A program made the translations under genes and the position numbers. DNA of 60,585 bases from Caldilineaceae bacterium (GTDB lineage: Bacteria > Chloroflexota > Anaerolineae > Caldilineales > Caldilineaceae), in contig JACKBC010000042.1 in NCBI GenBank assembly GCA_020634755.1, positions 1 through 60,585 of the forward strand, written 5' to 3'. The notes under the pieces are model-generated. The model had not been told where the DNA came from. It searched no databases and saw only the letters and a program-made list of their open reading frames with translations. The first letter of the stretch is position 1; each line of letters opens with the position of its first letter. Below, one piece after another: positions 7,669 to 16,300 of this stretch.

Positions 7669-8922
7669 TTAAATTTGCGACAATTTTTCCCATAGGGAAT
7701 CGGCGGCCTGCTCAGCAATCAAGAAGCGGCGGTCTGCATCGACACCCACACCGGTGACAACATATTGACCGGCCCGGCAGCCAATGTATTGTGCAAACAG
7801 CGCATCGGTCGCAGCGCGCCAAGCCAGCGTTTGGTCTAGATTTGTGCGCTGCAAAGCAGTCCAATCGGCCGGGATTTCAATGGCGATTTGGGCGGCGGTG
7901 GGGTCAGCAATTTGCTGGATGCCAACGTTAATGCGCTGCACATCGGGCGCGGTGCGCAGATCCAACAGGGCTGCCCGTGCGTCCTGGGGAGAGAGTTCCG
8001 CCACGCGCGTGGTCTGCACCAGCCACGTCAGCCCAAAACGGGATGCCGGCGCCTGATTCAGCTCATTGCGAAACGGATAAAGGTCGGCATAAAAATCAAA
8101 GGCCGCGGCCCGCAGCAGGCCAAAATTGAGCGCCGCATTAGCAAATTGCAGCGGATCCGCCGTCCAGTTGATCAGGCTGACGCCTTGCTGGCGCGCCAGC
8201 CGCGCCTGTTCCCACTTGAGCAAGTAGGCCAGCCGTTTGCCGCGCTGTGCGGGCAGCACGCCCATAGCCTGCGACTCAATGCGCCAATCGCCATTAAAAC
8301 GCTCTGCCCAGTCAGCCGGCAACGTCGAACCGCCCACGCGATAAAAGCCAAAGAGAAAACCGGCCACCGCCCCATCCACGCGCGCCGTCAGCGCAGTGCC
8401 CAACCCAAATTCATGGCTGTACATATCAGCCGGGTAAAGCGATTCGGGCGGGCTGCCCCAAATTTGCTGATGCGCCTGCCGGATGGGGCCGACTTCGTCA
8501 GCACCGGGGCGCCCAATATTTAGGTCTCCAAACGCCTGCGCAGTGGCCAGGTAGGTATGCGGCGCGCCGGGGTCGTAAAAGACAATGTGAGCATGGGGTA
8601 GATGCCGATTGAGCAGCTGAACAAAATCGGCGGGAGGATGGCTGGCTTCCGGCGCAAGCGCATGAAAACGCAAGGTAAAGGCCGGCTTCAACATGCGGTC
8701 GACGGACGCGCTATTTTCTGGCGCGCGTGGAAAAAGAAAACCAACGCCTATTTCCCGCCCACCTTCCGCAAAAAGCGCAATCTTGCCACCCAACTTGGGC
8801 AACACCACTTCTATAAAATGGCGCGGCAGCAAGAGCGCATTGGACGGCGCGCCCAATGCCCCATAGAGCCGATCCAGTTCTGCTACCCAGTTGGAATCTT
8901 TGGCGAGAAAGCGCAGGTCCAT
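7669..8922 (-). CDS. GNAT-superfamily acetyltransferase-like protein
   Basis: 417 residues from the ATG at 8922. An upstream extension to 9084 is rejected because it is atypical, Cys/Ser-rich sequence. The central region shows a GNAT acetyl-CoA site pattern: IESQAMGVLPAQRGKRLAYLLKWEQARLA resembles the beta4/motif A loop, followed by INWTADPLQFANAALNFGLLRAAAFDFY, in which N and F contacts recur. This pattern matches the large predicted acetyltransferases of COG3375. The acceptor substrate is unknown. No operon partner is evident; it runs toward the SelA-like gene in the same direction. Confidence 0.75.
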   Translation of the reverse strand: MDLRFLAKDSNWVAELDRLYGALGAPSNALLLPRHFIEVVLPKLGGKIALFAEGGREIGVGFLFPRAPENSASVDRMLKPAFTLRFHALAPEASHPPADFVQLLNRHLPHAHIVFYDPGAPHTYLATAQAFGDLNIGRPGADEVGPIRQAHQQIWGSPPESLYPADMYSHEFGLGTALTARVDGAVAGFLFGFYRVGGSTLPADWAERFNGDWRIESQAMGVLPAQRGKRLAYLLKWEQARLARQQGVSLINWTADPLQFANAALNFGLLRAAAFDFYADLYPFRNELNQAPASRFGLTWLVQTTRVAELSPQDARAALLDLRTAPDVQRINVGIQQIADPTAAQIAIEIPADWTALQRTNLDQTLAWRAATDALFAQYIGCRAGQYVVTGVGVDADRRFLIAEQAADSLWEKLSQI

Positions 8923-9246
8923 TTTAAACTTTACTCTGGTTGACAACGGGAGTTTGGTTGAGAAGCTATCCATACATTGCGTGACAACGCACGGAAAGCT
9001 GGTATTTCCAAAGCAATCGCAAGATGAAGGGGATAAAAAAGAAGTGTGCGGTACGCCGACCATATGGTCGAATCTATCGCACACCCCCTATTTCATTTTA
9101 TAAATTTATGTTACGCAAGCCTAGAGGAAAGCCGACTCGCCAACGTGCCTGTTTTTCTCTAGCAGACTGGCTGTCGCTGCGTAACGTGAGTTATAAAATT
9201 TCAGGCCCCGATTGGCCTGGACAATCTCAAAACCCACGAAGCAGAC
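8923..9246. other. Intergenic region with an ACTTACGCA-type repeat
   Basis: Apart from the repeat at 9098-9200, I see no gene or clear promoter in this stretch. Confidence 0.6.
9098..9200. repeat. MITE-like repeat, family A (copy 1)
   Basis: Imperfect terminal inverted repeats (ATTTTATAA..TTACGCAAGCC against the complement of CTGCGTAACGTGAGTTATAAAA). About 85 percent identical by eye to 30424-30515. No ORF. Confidence 0.8.
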
Positions 9247-9483
9247 TTATGAAATGTCCTTTAAAGTCAGGCCATTTTTGCGCAAATAAGCCAGTAAGCC
9301 AATTCTATTTACAGACTTCATGGCCCGCGCAGACGCACGAATTTTAATTGTGCGCCCCAGTTCAGGCACAAAAATCGATCGCTTCTGCACATTGGGTTGC
9401 CAGGTACGGCGGGTCCGCTTATGCGAAAAGGTGTCGTTATTGCCATGCATGGGGCCGACACCGCTCAGTTTACATTTTGCCAT
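9247..9483 (-). CDS. rpmB: 50S ribosomal protein L28
   Basis: A 78-residue basic protein with the L28 signature: MAKCKLSGVGPMHGNN at the N-terminus, KRTRRTWQPNVQK in the middle, and a RASARAMKSVNRIGLLAYL C-terminal part. It is a structural component of the large ribosomal subunit. A GGGAG site lies a few bases upstream of the ATG. The gene stands alone and is bracketed by two copies of the family A repeat. Confidence 0.96.
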   Translation of the reverse strand: MAKCKLSGVGPMHGNNDTFSHKRTRRTWQPNVQKRSIFVPELGRTIKIRASARAMKSVNRIGLLAYLRKNGLTLKDIS

Positions 9484-9516
9484 GATGCTCTCCCAGATCT
9501 CTACCTATTAATAATT

Positions 9517-9597
9517 GGACTTACGCAAGCCTAGAGGGAAAATGGCCAGGTCAGCTATGTTATGCTCTCCTGGCGTTCCACCGGCGCTGCGTAAGTC
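9517..9597. repeat. MITE-like repeat, family A (copy 2)
   Basis: Ends GGACTTACGCAAGCC and CGCTGCGTAAGTCGC are inverted. It lies immediately upstream of rpmB. Confidence 0.85.
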
Positions 9598-9610
9598 GCG
9601 TTCATAAGTT

Positions 9611-9695
9611 CAGGACTTACGCACGCTATGCATAAAAGTCGTCTCAGCAAAACGACCCAACGCTTTTAGCGCGTTACAAGCGTTGCCTAAGTCTA
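9611..9695. repeat. MITE-like repeat, family A (copy 3, divergent)
   Basis: Starts CAGGACTTACGCACGC and ends GCGTTGCCTAAGTCT. The interior is unlike copy 2. It forms a near-tandem pair with the preceding copy. The remaining 9700-9804 holds no gene. Confidence 0.65.
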
Positions 9696-9766
9696 AAGTT
9701 TTCGAATTTTACAACGCTTGATGATACTGCACGAAACGCCATTTTGCCAAATCGGCGGACTGCTAT

Positions 9767-9789
9767 GGGTGCGTTTTAGTTTGGCGTCT
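9767..9789. repeat. Direct repeat flanking the CtaG-like gene, left
   Basis: A 23-base sequence containing GGGTGCGTTT and TTTGGCGTC matches 10936-10958 at 20 of 23 positions in the same orientation. Confidence 0.6.
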
Positions 9790-9804
9790 GCATGGCTCGG
9801 CCTT

Positions 9805-10749
9805 TTATTCCTGCTTGCCCGACTGCACCTGCCGCCAGCGATTTTGTACCACGCGATATTCCAGTCCGGGCGCAATCCAGCGCTCATCCGCTTCCCGGTC
9901 GGGGCTGAGCATGGGCGGCATTGCTTTCTCTAATTTGAAAAGGCGATTGAACACAAGGACAATGGTCGAGATGTAGACCATGCTGCCCACCACCCAGATA
10001 ATACCGCCGCTCAACATCTGGTCGTACAATTCACCCTGTAAAAAGCCAGTCGCGGCGTTTTGGGCAGACTGCACCTGTACATAATAGGCATAGAGCGGCG
10101 TGCTGGAAAACGCCATAGAGACGCCAATAAACATATTAGGAATTTCCACGCCCAGCAGATAGACGAACACAAACCAACCCGAAAGGCGCGTATGCGTACG
10201 CAACCCTGTATATAAAATGTGCGACCAGTAGAGCAACGCCGCCCCCAACAGCCAAAACACGGAAAAATAGTGGGCCGCCACATTCTGCATGGTCCAGGTG
10301 AGATAGCGCGGCTCGTGCCAGATGGAGAAGGTCATCACAAAAAAGAGCCACGCCAAGCCCGGCTGCGTAAACGGCTGTATCATCTGGCGTAGCTGCGATT
10401 TGGATTTAAGGAAGAGATGCCGAGCCGCTGACCGGCGCCAGCGCATGGGCAAGCCCCAAACAATGGTATGCAGCGGACAGCTCAGCCAGAGCAGACTGGG
10501 CGCCAACATAGAGAGGAGAACCTTTTGCAGCGCCCGCGCAAAGAGGTACTCTTGACTCAGCTGCATTAAGGGCGCCACCAATGCCAGCACCAATCCCACA
10601 ATCCCCATGCCAAAGGCAAACAGACGCCCGCGCGTGGCCAATTGGGGAAAGGCTATGCGCAGCTTACGCCAGCCGCGCCAATAGAGCCCGGTGGTCAGCG
10701 CCAACAAGAGCAAAAGAAAGATCGGGAAAATCCAGTTCAAGATAGTCAA
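9805..10749 (-). CDS. CtaG-like (caa3-type) cytochrome oxidase assembly membrane protein
   Basis: I place the start at a TTG at 10749, with GAGGAT upstream; a more distant TTG at 10791 has no ribosome site. The 314-residue product has about seven hydrophobic segments, beginning with ILNWIFPIFLLLLLALTTG. It has the Caa3_CtaG pattern: short loops, SMLAPSLLWLSCPL, then a FSIWHEPRYLTW motif with conserved His followed by HYFSVFWLLGAALLYW. Known members help copper insertion into cytochrome c oxidase. No cox gene is nearby, so the partner oxidase must be elsewhere. Short direct repeats flank the gene at 9767-9789 and 10936-10958. Confidence 0.8.
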   Translation of the reverse strand: MTILNWIFPIFLLLLLALTTGLYWRGWRKLRIAFPQLATRGRLFAFGMGIVGLVLALVAPLMQLSQEYLFARALQKVLLSMLAPSLLWLSCPLHTIVWGLPMRWRRSAARHLFLKSKSQLRQMIQPFTQPGLAWLFFVMTFSIWHEPRYLTWTMQNVAAHYFSVFWLLGAALLYWSHILYTGLRTHTRLSGWFVFVYLLGVEIPNMFIGVSMAFSSTPLYAYYVQVQSAQNAATGFLQGELYDQMLSGGIIWVVGSMVYISTIVLVFNRLFKLEKAMPPMLSPDREADERWIAPGLEYRVVQNRWRQVQSGKQE

Positions 10750-10851
10750 TGGTCTATCCTCAGAAACGCACACAAAACATTCGCGCGCCAAACAGCATAC
10801 CTTTATTTTAACATGAAACGGGCCATTTCAGTACACTAGTTGTCTGGCCGC

Positions 10852-10907
10852 TTAATTTTTAGAAATTCCTGATGACTTATGCTCCTGTGGTGATTTCTAA
10901 AAATTAA
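10852..10907. repeat. Perfect inverted repeat, hairpin
   Basis: 15-bp arms TTAATTTTTAGAAAT (10852-10866) and its complement (10893-10907) enclose a 26-base loop upstream of the CtaG-like gene. Confidence 0.75.
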
Positions 10908-10935
10908 ATGTTCACGGCGCTAGGATTTATGCAGG

Positions 10936-10958
10936 GTGCGTTTCGGTTTGGCGTCGAA
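10936..10958. repeat. Direct repeat flanking the CtaG-like gene, right
   Basis: Partner of 9767-9789, 20 of 23 identical, same orientation. Confidence 0.6.
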
Positions 10959-11032
10959 TATGGGGCGTCAGGATAGAATCCTTGGTGAACATGGCGCTGC
11001 GCTGCGCAGAACCGCTTCCCTTTTCACATTGC

Positions 11033-11061
11033 TTGTCCATCGCTCCAATGGTGGGTATAAT
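11033..11061 (+). promoter_or_regulatory. Sigma-70 promoter of the 172-aa protein gene
   Basis: TTGTCC (11033-11038), 17 bases, then a perfect TATAAT (11056-11061), about 100 bases before the ATG at 11165. Confidence 0.7.
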
Positions 11062-11164
11062 TGACCTGTCTCTCGAACCATCATAACTCAATCCCCGTGG
11101 AACGCGTTGCCTCCTGCATCAATTGAGCAACAACCTTCCTCTTCACACTCACGCGGAGAAACTC

Positions 11165-11683
11165 ATGGCATTTACGGTCAAAAAACGTGGCAAAATCACC
11201 TACTACTATTCAGGCGAGGCGCCGGTCCTTTCCGCCCTCGTGACCGAGGAGCAGCCCGACGGCGATCTCAAAATTCACTTTTCCGGGCTGACCGGCGGCT
11301 ATTCGGCCAAAAGCGTATTGGGCCTGGACGAGCTGGTCACCATGGACCCGGCCCGCGAAATTCCGCTGGTCTTTCGCTGTTGGGAAAAGTGGCTGCAAGA
11401 TGCCGGCATCTGCCAGTCCATTGCCGATGTGGATTTTATCGAAGTGCATGCCTTTGGCTGTCAGCCCAAATCGCCCAATCCGCTGCTGGACCCCGAAGGC
11501 TTTGCCGCCGAGCAGCAGCGTCTGTATACAGAATATCGCCTGGCCTACGCCAAATTCTTTCAGGAAAATTGCCCGGATAACGGCGTGCCGGCCCGCTTTA
11601 CCGTTCACGTGGTGGACGTGCCGGACAAAGCGGCGTCCTATGAATTTTACGCTACGGCGCTCTATCAGCGTGCACTGCAATAG
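11165..11683 (+). CDS. Conserved-looking protein of unknown function (172 aa)
   Basis: The ATG at 11165 is preceded by GCGGAG; an upstream in-frame start at 11123 lacks a site. A soluble protein with no signal peptide or membrane segment. It begins AFTVKKRGKITYYYSG and ends AASYEFYATALYQRALQ. It contains single Cys residues at several places (FRCWEKW, GICQS, FGCQPK, ENCPDN) but no clear metal-binding spacing. I do not recognise the family. It has its own good promoter and is separated from the amidohydrolase gene by a family A repeat. Confidence 0.75.
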   Translation: MAFTVKKRGKITYYYSGEAPVLSALVTEEQPDGDLKIHFSGLTGGYSAKSVLGLDELVTMDPAREIPLVFRCWEKWLQDAGICQSIADVDFIEVHAFGCQPKSPNPLLDPEGFAAEQQRLYTEYRLAYAKFFQENCPDNGVPARFTVHVVDVPDKAASYEFYATALYQRALQ

Positions 11684-11728
11684 GGCAAGAAGGCGCATAG
11701 AGAACGCAAATAAAAGCTTCTCGGAATA

Positions 11729-11817
11729 CACATGACTTGTGCAAGTCTTGGCGAAAATTGTATCGAGTGCGAACGGGCTTACTCTTGGCAATCCACAGGC
11801 GCCGCGCAAATCATGTA
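11729..11817. repeat. MITE-like repeat, family A (copy 4)
   Basis: Ends ACATGACTTGTGCAAG and GCGCGCAAATCATGT (approximate complement). It fills the gap between the 172-aa protein and the amidohydrolase. Confidence 0.75.
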
Positions 11818-11859
11818 CAATCAACGCAGCCTGAATAAACAGAAGGCAATAAACCCAAC

Positions 11860-13080
11860 ATGAGCGACAAACAATACGACATTCTGCTTAAAAACGGCCA
11901 CGTCATTGACCCCAAAAACAACATTGACGGCCCAATGGATGTGGCCATCACCGGCGACCGCGTGGCGGCCGTCGAACGGGACATCAACCCGGCGCTGGCC
12001 GCCCAAACCGTTGATCTGAGCGGACACTACGTTACGCCGGGCCTCATCGACATTCACGTGCATGTCTATCACACGCGCGAGCCGGAAGGGCTCAGCATCA
12101 TGGCCGATTCGCACTCGTTCCGCTCCGGCGTGACCACCATGGTGGATACGGGGACGGCGGGCGCCAAGCACTTTTTGCACTTTAAGCGCACCGTTATCGA
12201 CCGCGCCAAAACCCGCATCTTCGCCTATATCAACATTGTAGACCTGGGCATGATCGGCGATTTTGAGCAGGACATCAAGACCATGGACCCCGAGCTGTGC
12301 GCGGCCACGGTTATGATGTATCCCGACGCCTGCGTGGGCGTCAAGACCGCGCACTACTGGACGCGCCTACCGTGGGACGCCGAGCATCCGCCGTGGGCCG
12401 CCGTGGACCGGGCCGTGGCCGCGGGCAATCTGTGCCAGAAGCCGGTCATGGTCGACTTTTGGCCACGCTACCCCGAACGGGGCTATGAGCAGCTCATTCT
12501 GGAGAAGATGCGCCCCGGCGATATTCATACCCACGTGTACGCCCAGCAATTCCCCATTGTGGATGAAAACGGTCAGCCCAACGCCTTTCTGCACGAAGCG
12601 CGCGCTCGTGGCGTCATCTTCGATGTGGGCCACGGCGCCGGCAGCTTCTGGTTCCGCAACGCCTACCCGGCCATCCAGAACGGCTTTCAGCCCGACTCGA
12701 TCAGCACCGATCTGCACACCGGCAACGTGCACGGCACGGTGGTGGACATGCTGACCACCATGAATAAGATCCTCTGCTGCGGCATGGGCCTGCAAGAGGT
12801 GATCTATCGCTCCACGGTGACGCCTGCTGAAGAGATTGGCCACCCCGAGCTGGGCCATTTGAGCGTGGGCGCCGAAGCTGACGTAGCCGTGCTGACTCTG
12901 CAAAGCGGCGAATTTGGCTACATCGACTGCGGCCGCGCCAAGCTCATCGGCGACAAAAAGCTGGCGTGCGCCATGACGCTGCGCGCCGGCAAGATTGTGT
13001 ATGATCCCGGTGGCTTGAGCATGCCGGTGTGGACCGAGGCGCCGGCGCCCTACTGGGTGAATCCGGCGTTGCAGGGGTGA
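11860..13080 (+). CDS. Amidohydrolase/deacetylase-family metallohydrolase
   Basis: 406 residues of the amidohydrolase superfamily (dihydroorotase-like TIM barrel). The N-terminal small domain is ILLKNGHVIDPKN. The metal-binding HxH is in PGLIDIHVHVY, further His ligands in GDIHTHVYAQQF and FDVGHGAGSFW, and the catalytic Asp region is STDLHTGN. The C-terminal small domain has LSVGAEADVAVL and LRAGKIVYD. Known relatives hydrolyse N-acetyl, ester or cyclic amide bonds in small molecules and use two Zn ions. GVKTA in the middle may hold the bridging carboxylated Lys. Substrate unknown. No operon partner downstream. Confidence 0.88.
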   Translation: MSDKQYDILLKNGHVIDPKNNIDGPMDVAITGDRVAAVERDINPALAAQTVDLSGHYVTPGLIDIHVHVYHTREPEGLSIMADSHSFRSGVTTMVDTGTAGAKHFLHFKRTVIDRAKTRIFAYINIVDLGMIGDFEQDIKTMDPELCAATVMMYPDACVGVKTAHYWTRLPWDAEHPPWAAVDRAVAAGNLCQKPVMVDFWPRYPERGYEQLILEKMRPGDIHTHVYAQQFPIVDENGQPNAFLHEARARGVIFDVGHGAGSFWFRNAYPAIQNGFQPDSISTDLHTGNVHGTVVDMLTTMNKILCCGMGLQEVIYRSTVTPAEEIGHPELGHLSVGAEADVAVLTLQSGEFGYIDCGRAKLIGDKKLACAMTLRAGKIVYDPGGLSMPVWTEAPAPYWVNPALQG

Positions 13081-13257
13081 AATGCCTACAATATCCGCTC
13101 CTTGCTGCTAAGGCTTATTCTCTTCTTTCTGGTGCAATGGTTTGTTGTGTAGAGGATTGCGATGATTTGAATTAAAGGATGGAATTCTGGAGAAGGATGA
13201 GTCACCAGGTTAATTATAGTGAGAGACAGTTATTTTAGAATGTAATGTTGATAAGAC

Positions 13258-13299
13258 GGTAGCAACAATGACATGCTGAAACAAGTCAATGTTGCTACC
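13258..13299. repeat. Inverted repeat between convergent genes
   Basis: 15-bp arms (GGTAGCAACAATGAC and its complement with one mismatch) enclose a 12-base loop, 24 bases after the end of the large minus-strand gene. It may help terminate that transcript, though no T-run follows. Confidence 0.6.
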
Positions 13300-13322
13300 G
13301 ATCCTAGTCAGATTTGATATCC

Positions 13323-16300
13323 CTACTGACGAATTATCGGTAGATAGATCCTTCCCGAGCGAGGCCCAGATTCATTATCGTCTTGACTCAATGATAATAA
13401 GTGTGTCTCTTGGTTGTTCCACAACGAAGTCTGTGCCATTACTCTATCACCCACAAAAAATGTCACCTTTTCTCCATAAATGCCACATCTCTGCAACTCC
13501 TGTTGGGATTCATTGGCAGCAACTCGCATCACGTAACCAAGCCGCCCATTGAATAGTTGCACCGTAGTTTCGCCACAAAAGTCACCATCAATTTGGGCCG
13601 TAACAGTCATATCTTTCACAGGGGAAAAATTGATTCCAGGCTCAATCCAACCATAGAAAATAGCAGGAGCAGAAGGCGTATTGGTGGTTGTTGCCGCGCT
13701 GCTACTCGCTATGACCTGGTCACCTACACCGACATAAAGTGTAATTGGTTCTGTGGCGTAGAGCCAATAGGTTTGACCTAATTCCATCTGTTCTAGATCG
13801 TTGACAACAATATCAAAAGGAGGCGCAACGTCAGGTGCATAGGTTTGCCAAGTAGGTGCTGGTGCTGCGCGATAATGGTGGACAATCGTATATTTACCAT
13901 CAATAGAAGCCAGCGCCTGCGCAATCGGTTGTGACGCTTGCGCAGGATAACCAAAAGAATTCCATCCTGCGGACAAAGCTGGTTTTAAGGGTATGGTAGC
14001 AACAAGCAGATAGATGCCTTCACCTAATACCGGTCCTGAAGCCTGATTGCGGTAAGTGTCCAAATCGGTAGCCAAGCGTTGCCAGGTTTGCCCTTCGTCC
14101 CGAGAGTAGTAGATGTTTAAGAGATTTTCGTAGCCATCTGGGACATCACGACTAAGGTAGTTAAACAAAATTGCGCTACGCGACAACGTGCCGTCACTAA
14201 CAATACGATAGGCTTGCCCGACGGGCGTTAACCATGTAGGCAGTGTGGGTGGGAATGCCACAGTCTGTAACGTGTAATGGACACCCCCGGCAAAAGGGTT
14301 CTCCAACGGGAAAATACTCACTTGCCCGTCGCTAGACATAACTGGCGCACCCCAGGCGCGAGCGCGCCCGCCCCAGCCATAGGCACGCCCCCCCCAGGCG
14401 CGGGCGCGTCCACCCCAGGCGTCGCTAGAGCCACCCCAAGCCCGCGCGCGGCCATCCCAAGCTTCGTTGGCGCTATATTCGACGATCATCTCCTTTATGG
14501 GATTGCTTCCTGGCGCCCAGATGCGTACAAAACCAAAGTAAGCGCCATCCGCCGCCGTGACCGTCTGCACAAAAGCATTGCCCTGTTGGGTCATGGGTAT
14601 TTCCGCTGACGCGACACCCATAGCTGGGAGCAGTTGCACGGCCAAATTGTCAACGGTAACATTGGTGACCGTGACGACGACCGTGTTGGTGTTTATGCCA
14701 CTAACCTGAATTTGCGGCGACCAATCGGCAACTTCGGAGAGGGCAACGGGGCTGGGCGTATTGCCGATTGGTGATAAGCACCCAATGCGCAATGGCTGAT
14801 GTTCATAGTCGAAAACACAGAGCCGATCGCCCGGCGCAGCACCCCGCGCTTGTACCAAATCACCAATCGGCGTACCCAAGGCAATCAGATAATCATCGGT
14901 TGGGTCGGTATTGGCGCCTGTCTTGAAAAGATAGGCTTGCCCACGGCCGTCAGCTACGCTGATAGTCTGCCCTTGCTGGTTAATTAGGGGAAAGAAAGGG
15001 GCAGCCAACGTTGTGGAGGGTTGCGGCGGCGCCAGTGTGGTAATACGTGTTACGGCCAAGGGTAATTGGCTAGGTCCGGGATTATCCCCCCGACTGTCCA
15101 GCATTGGATAAAAGCGGGTAATTGTGTCCCAGTCTGGCCTACCTAGATAGACAGCAGCCACCGAGCGCTGACAAGCATCAGTATGCCATTGGTCAATGGT
15201 GAGAAACTCGCTATAGCTTTCCTCATACGGATCGGTCATGACGCTGCCCTGGCAATCCACAAGCTGGACAAACTGGCGATCGGGTGACACGCCGATGTAG
15301 TTGTCAGGCACAAAGAAGAGATAGTGGCCCAGTTCGTGGGCCAGGGTGCGCGGCCAATCTTCACCCAGCGTGCCATTGGGGTTGCCAAAGCGGTTCCAAG
15401 TAGCCCCCATGCGCACCTGGCCGGGTACATACGCATCGGGAATCAGATTGCCGTTGATGTCAACATCTGTTGTTGGCGTAAGTACGCTGCCGCCGAGAAT
15501 GGCGTTGGGGCGCTGATTGTTGCTGGCCGCAATGACCACATCGGCCGTACCCCAGAAGCCTTTGTCGTGGTAGATACGCACATCGCCCAACGCAGCCTGG
15601 CCATTGGTCAGGTCATAGAGAATCTGCGACGTGCGGCGCAAATCGTTTTCCAGTTGGGTCATAAAGGTGGGATCGTTCCTTGCATCCCACTCTAAAGAGA
15701 CAACCAGGTTGTAGAGAAGGAAGGTGTTGGCCGAGGAGACCGTTAACGTTTGAATGCCGCTCGCATTTACCGTATAGGGCTCTAAGCCAGTGGGGGTGAC
15801 GGCAGCGCTGGTGTGATAGACCGTGTACTTTTCCGTAGCCGAAATTGGGGCAAGGGCAAAAAGGCGGTCGCCGATTTTCAGGCGTCCGCGGCCTTGCAGG
15901 TAGCCGTGCTGGTCTGTTTGTAATTCTTTACCGCTGATTGCCTTAACCGGATCCGCGACTTGTGTTTGTTCAACTGGTAAGCGATAGATGCTAGCTCTGC
16001 GGGCGGGCGTTTGGGTCGGATCGTCATGGACGACCCGAATTTGAGTACCACGCACACGAAATGGAAACGATTGGGTAGATACGTAGCCATGCTGATAAGG
16101 TCCCGGCACGCCATTGGGTACCGGCTTCAAATTAGGCAACGCCTCAATGCGCAAAACCACGTTATCACTCTGCCCAAAGAAACCACTGCCCCAGACATCC
16201 CAATGAAAGACATGCGTGTTAGTTACTGTACGTGTCGGGTAGGGGCTACTGCTCAGATTCGCGATTTGCGTATCAGAAGTGGGCTCGGCCACTCGCCAGT

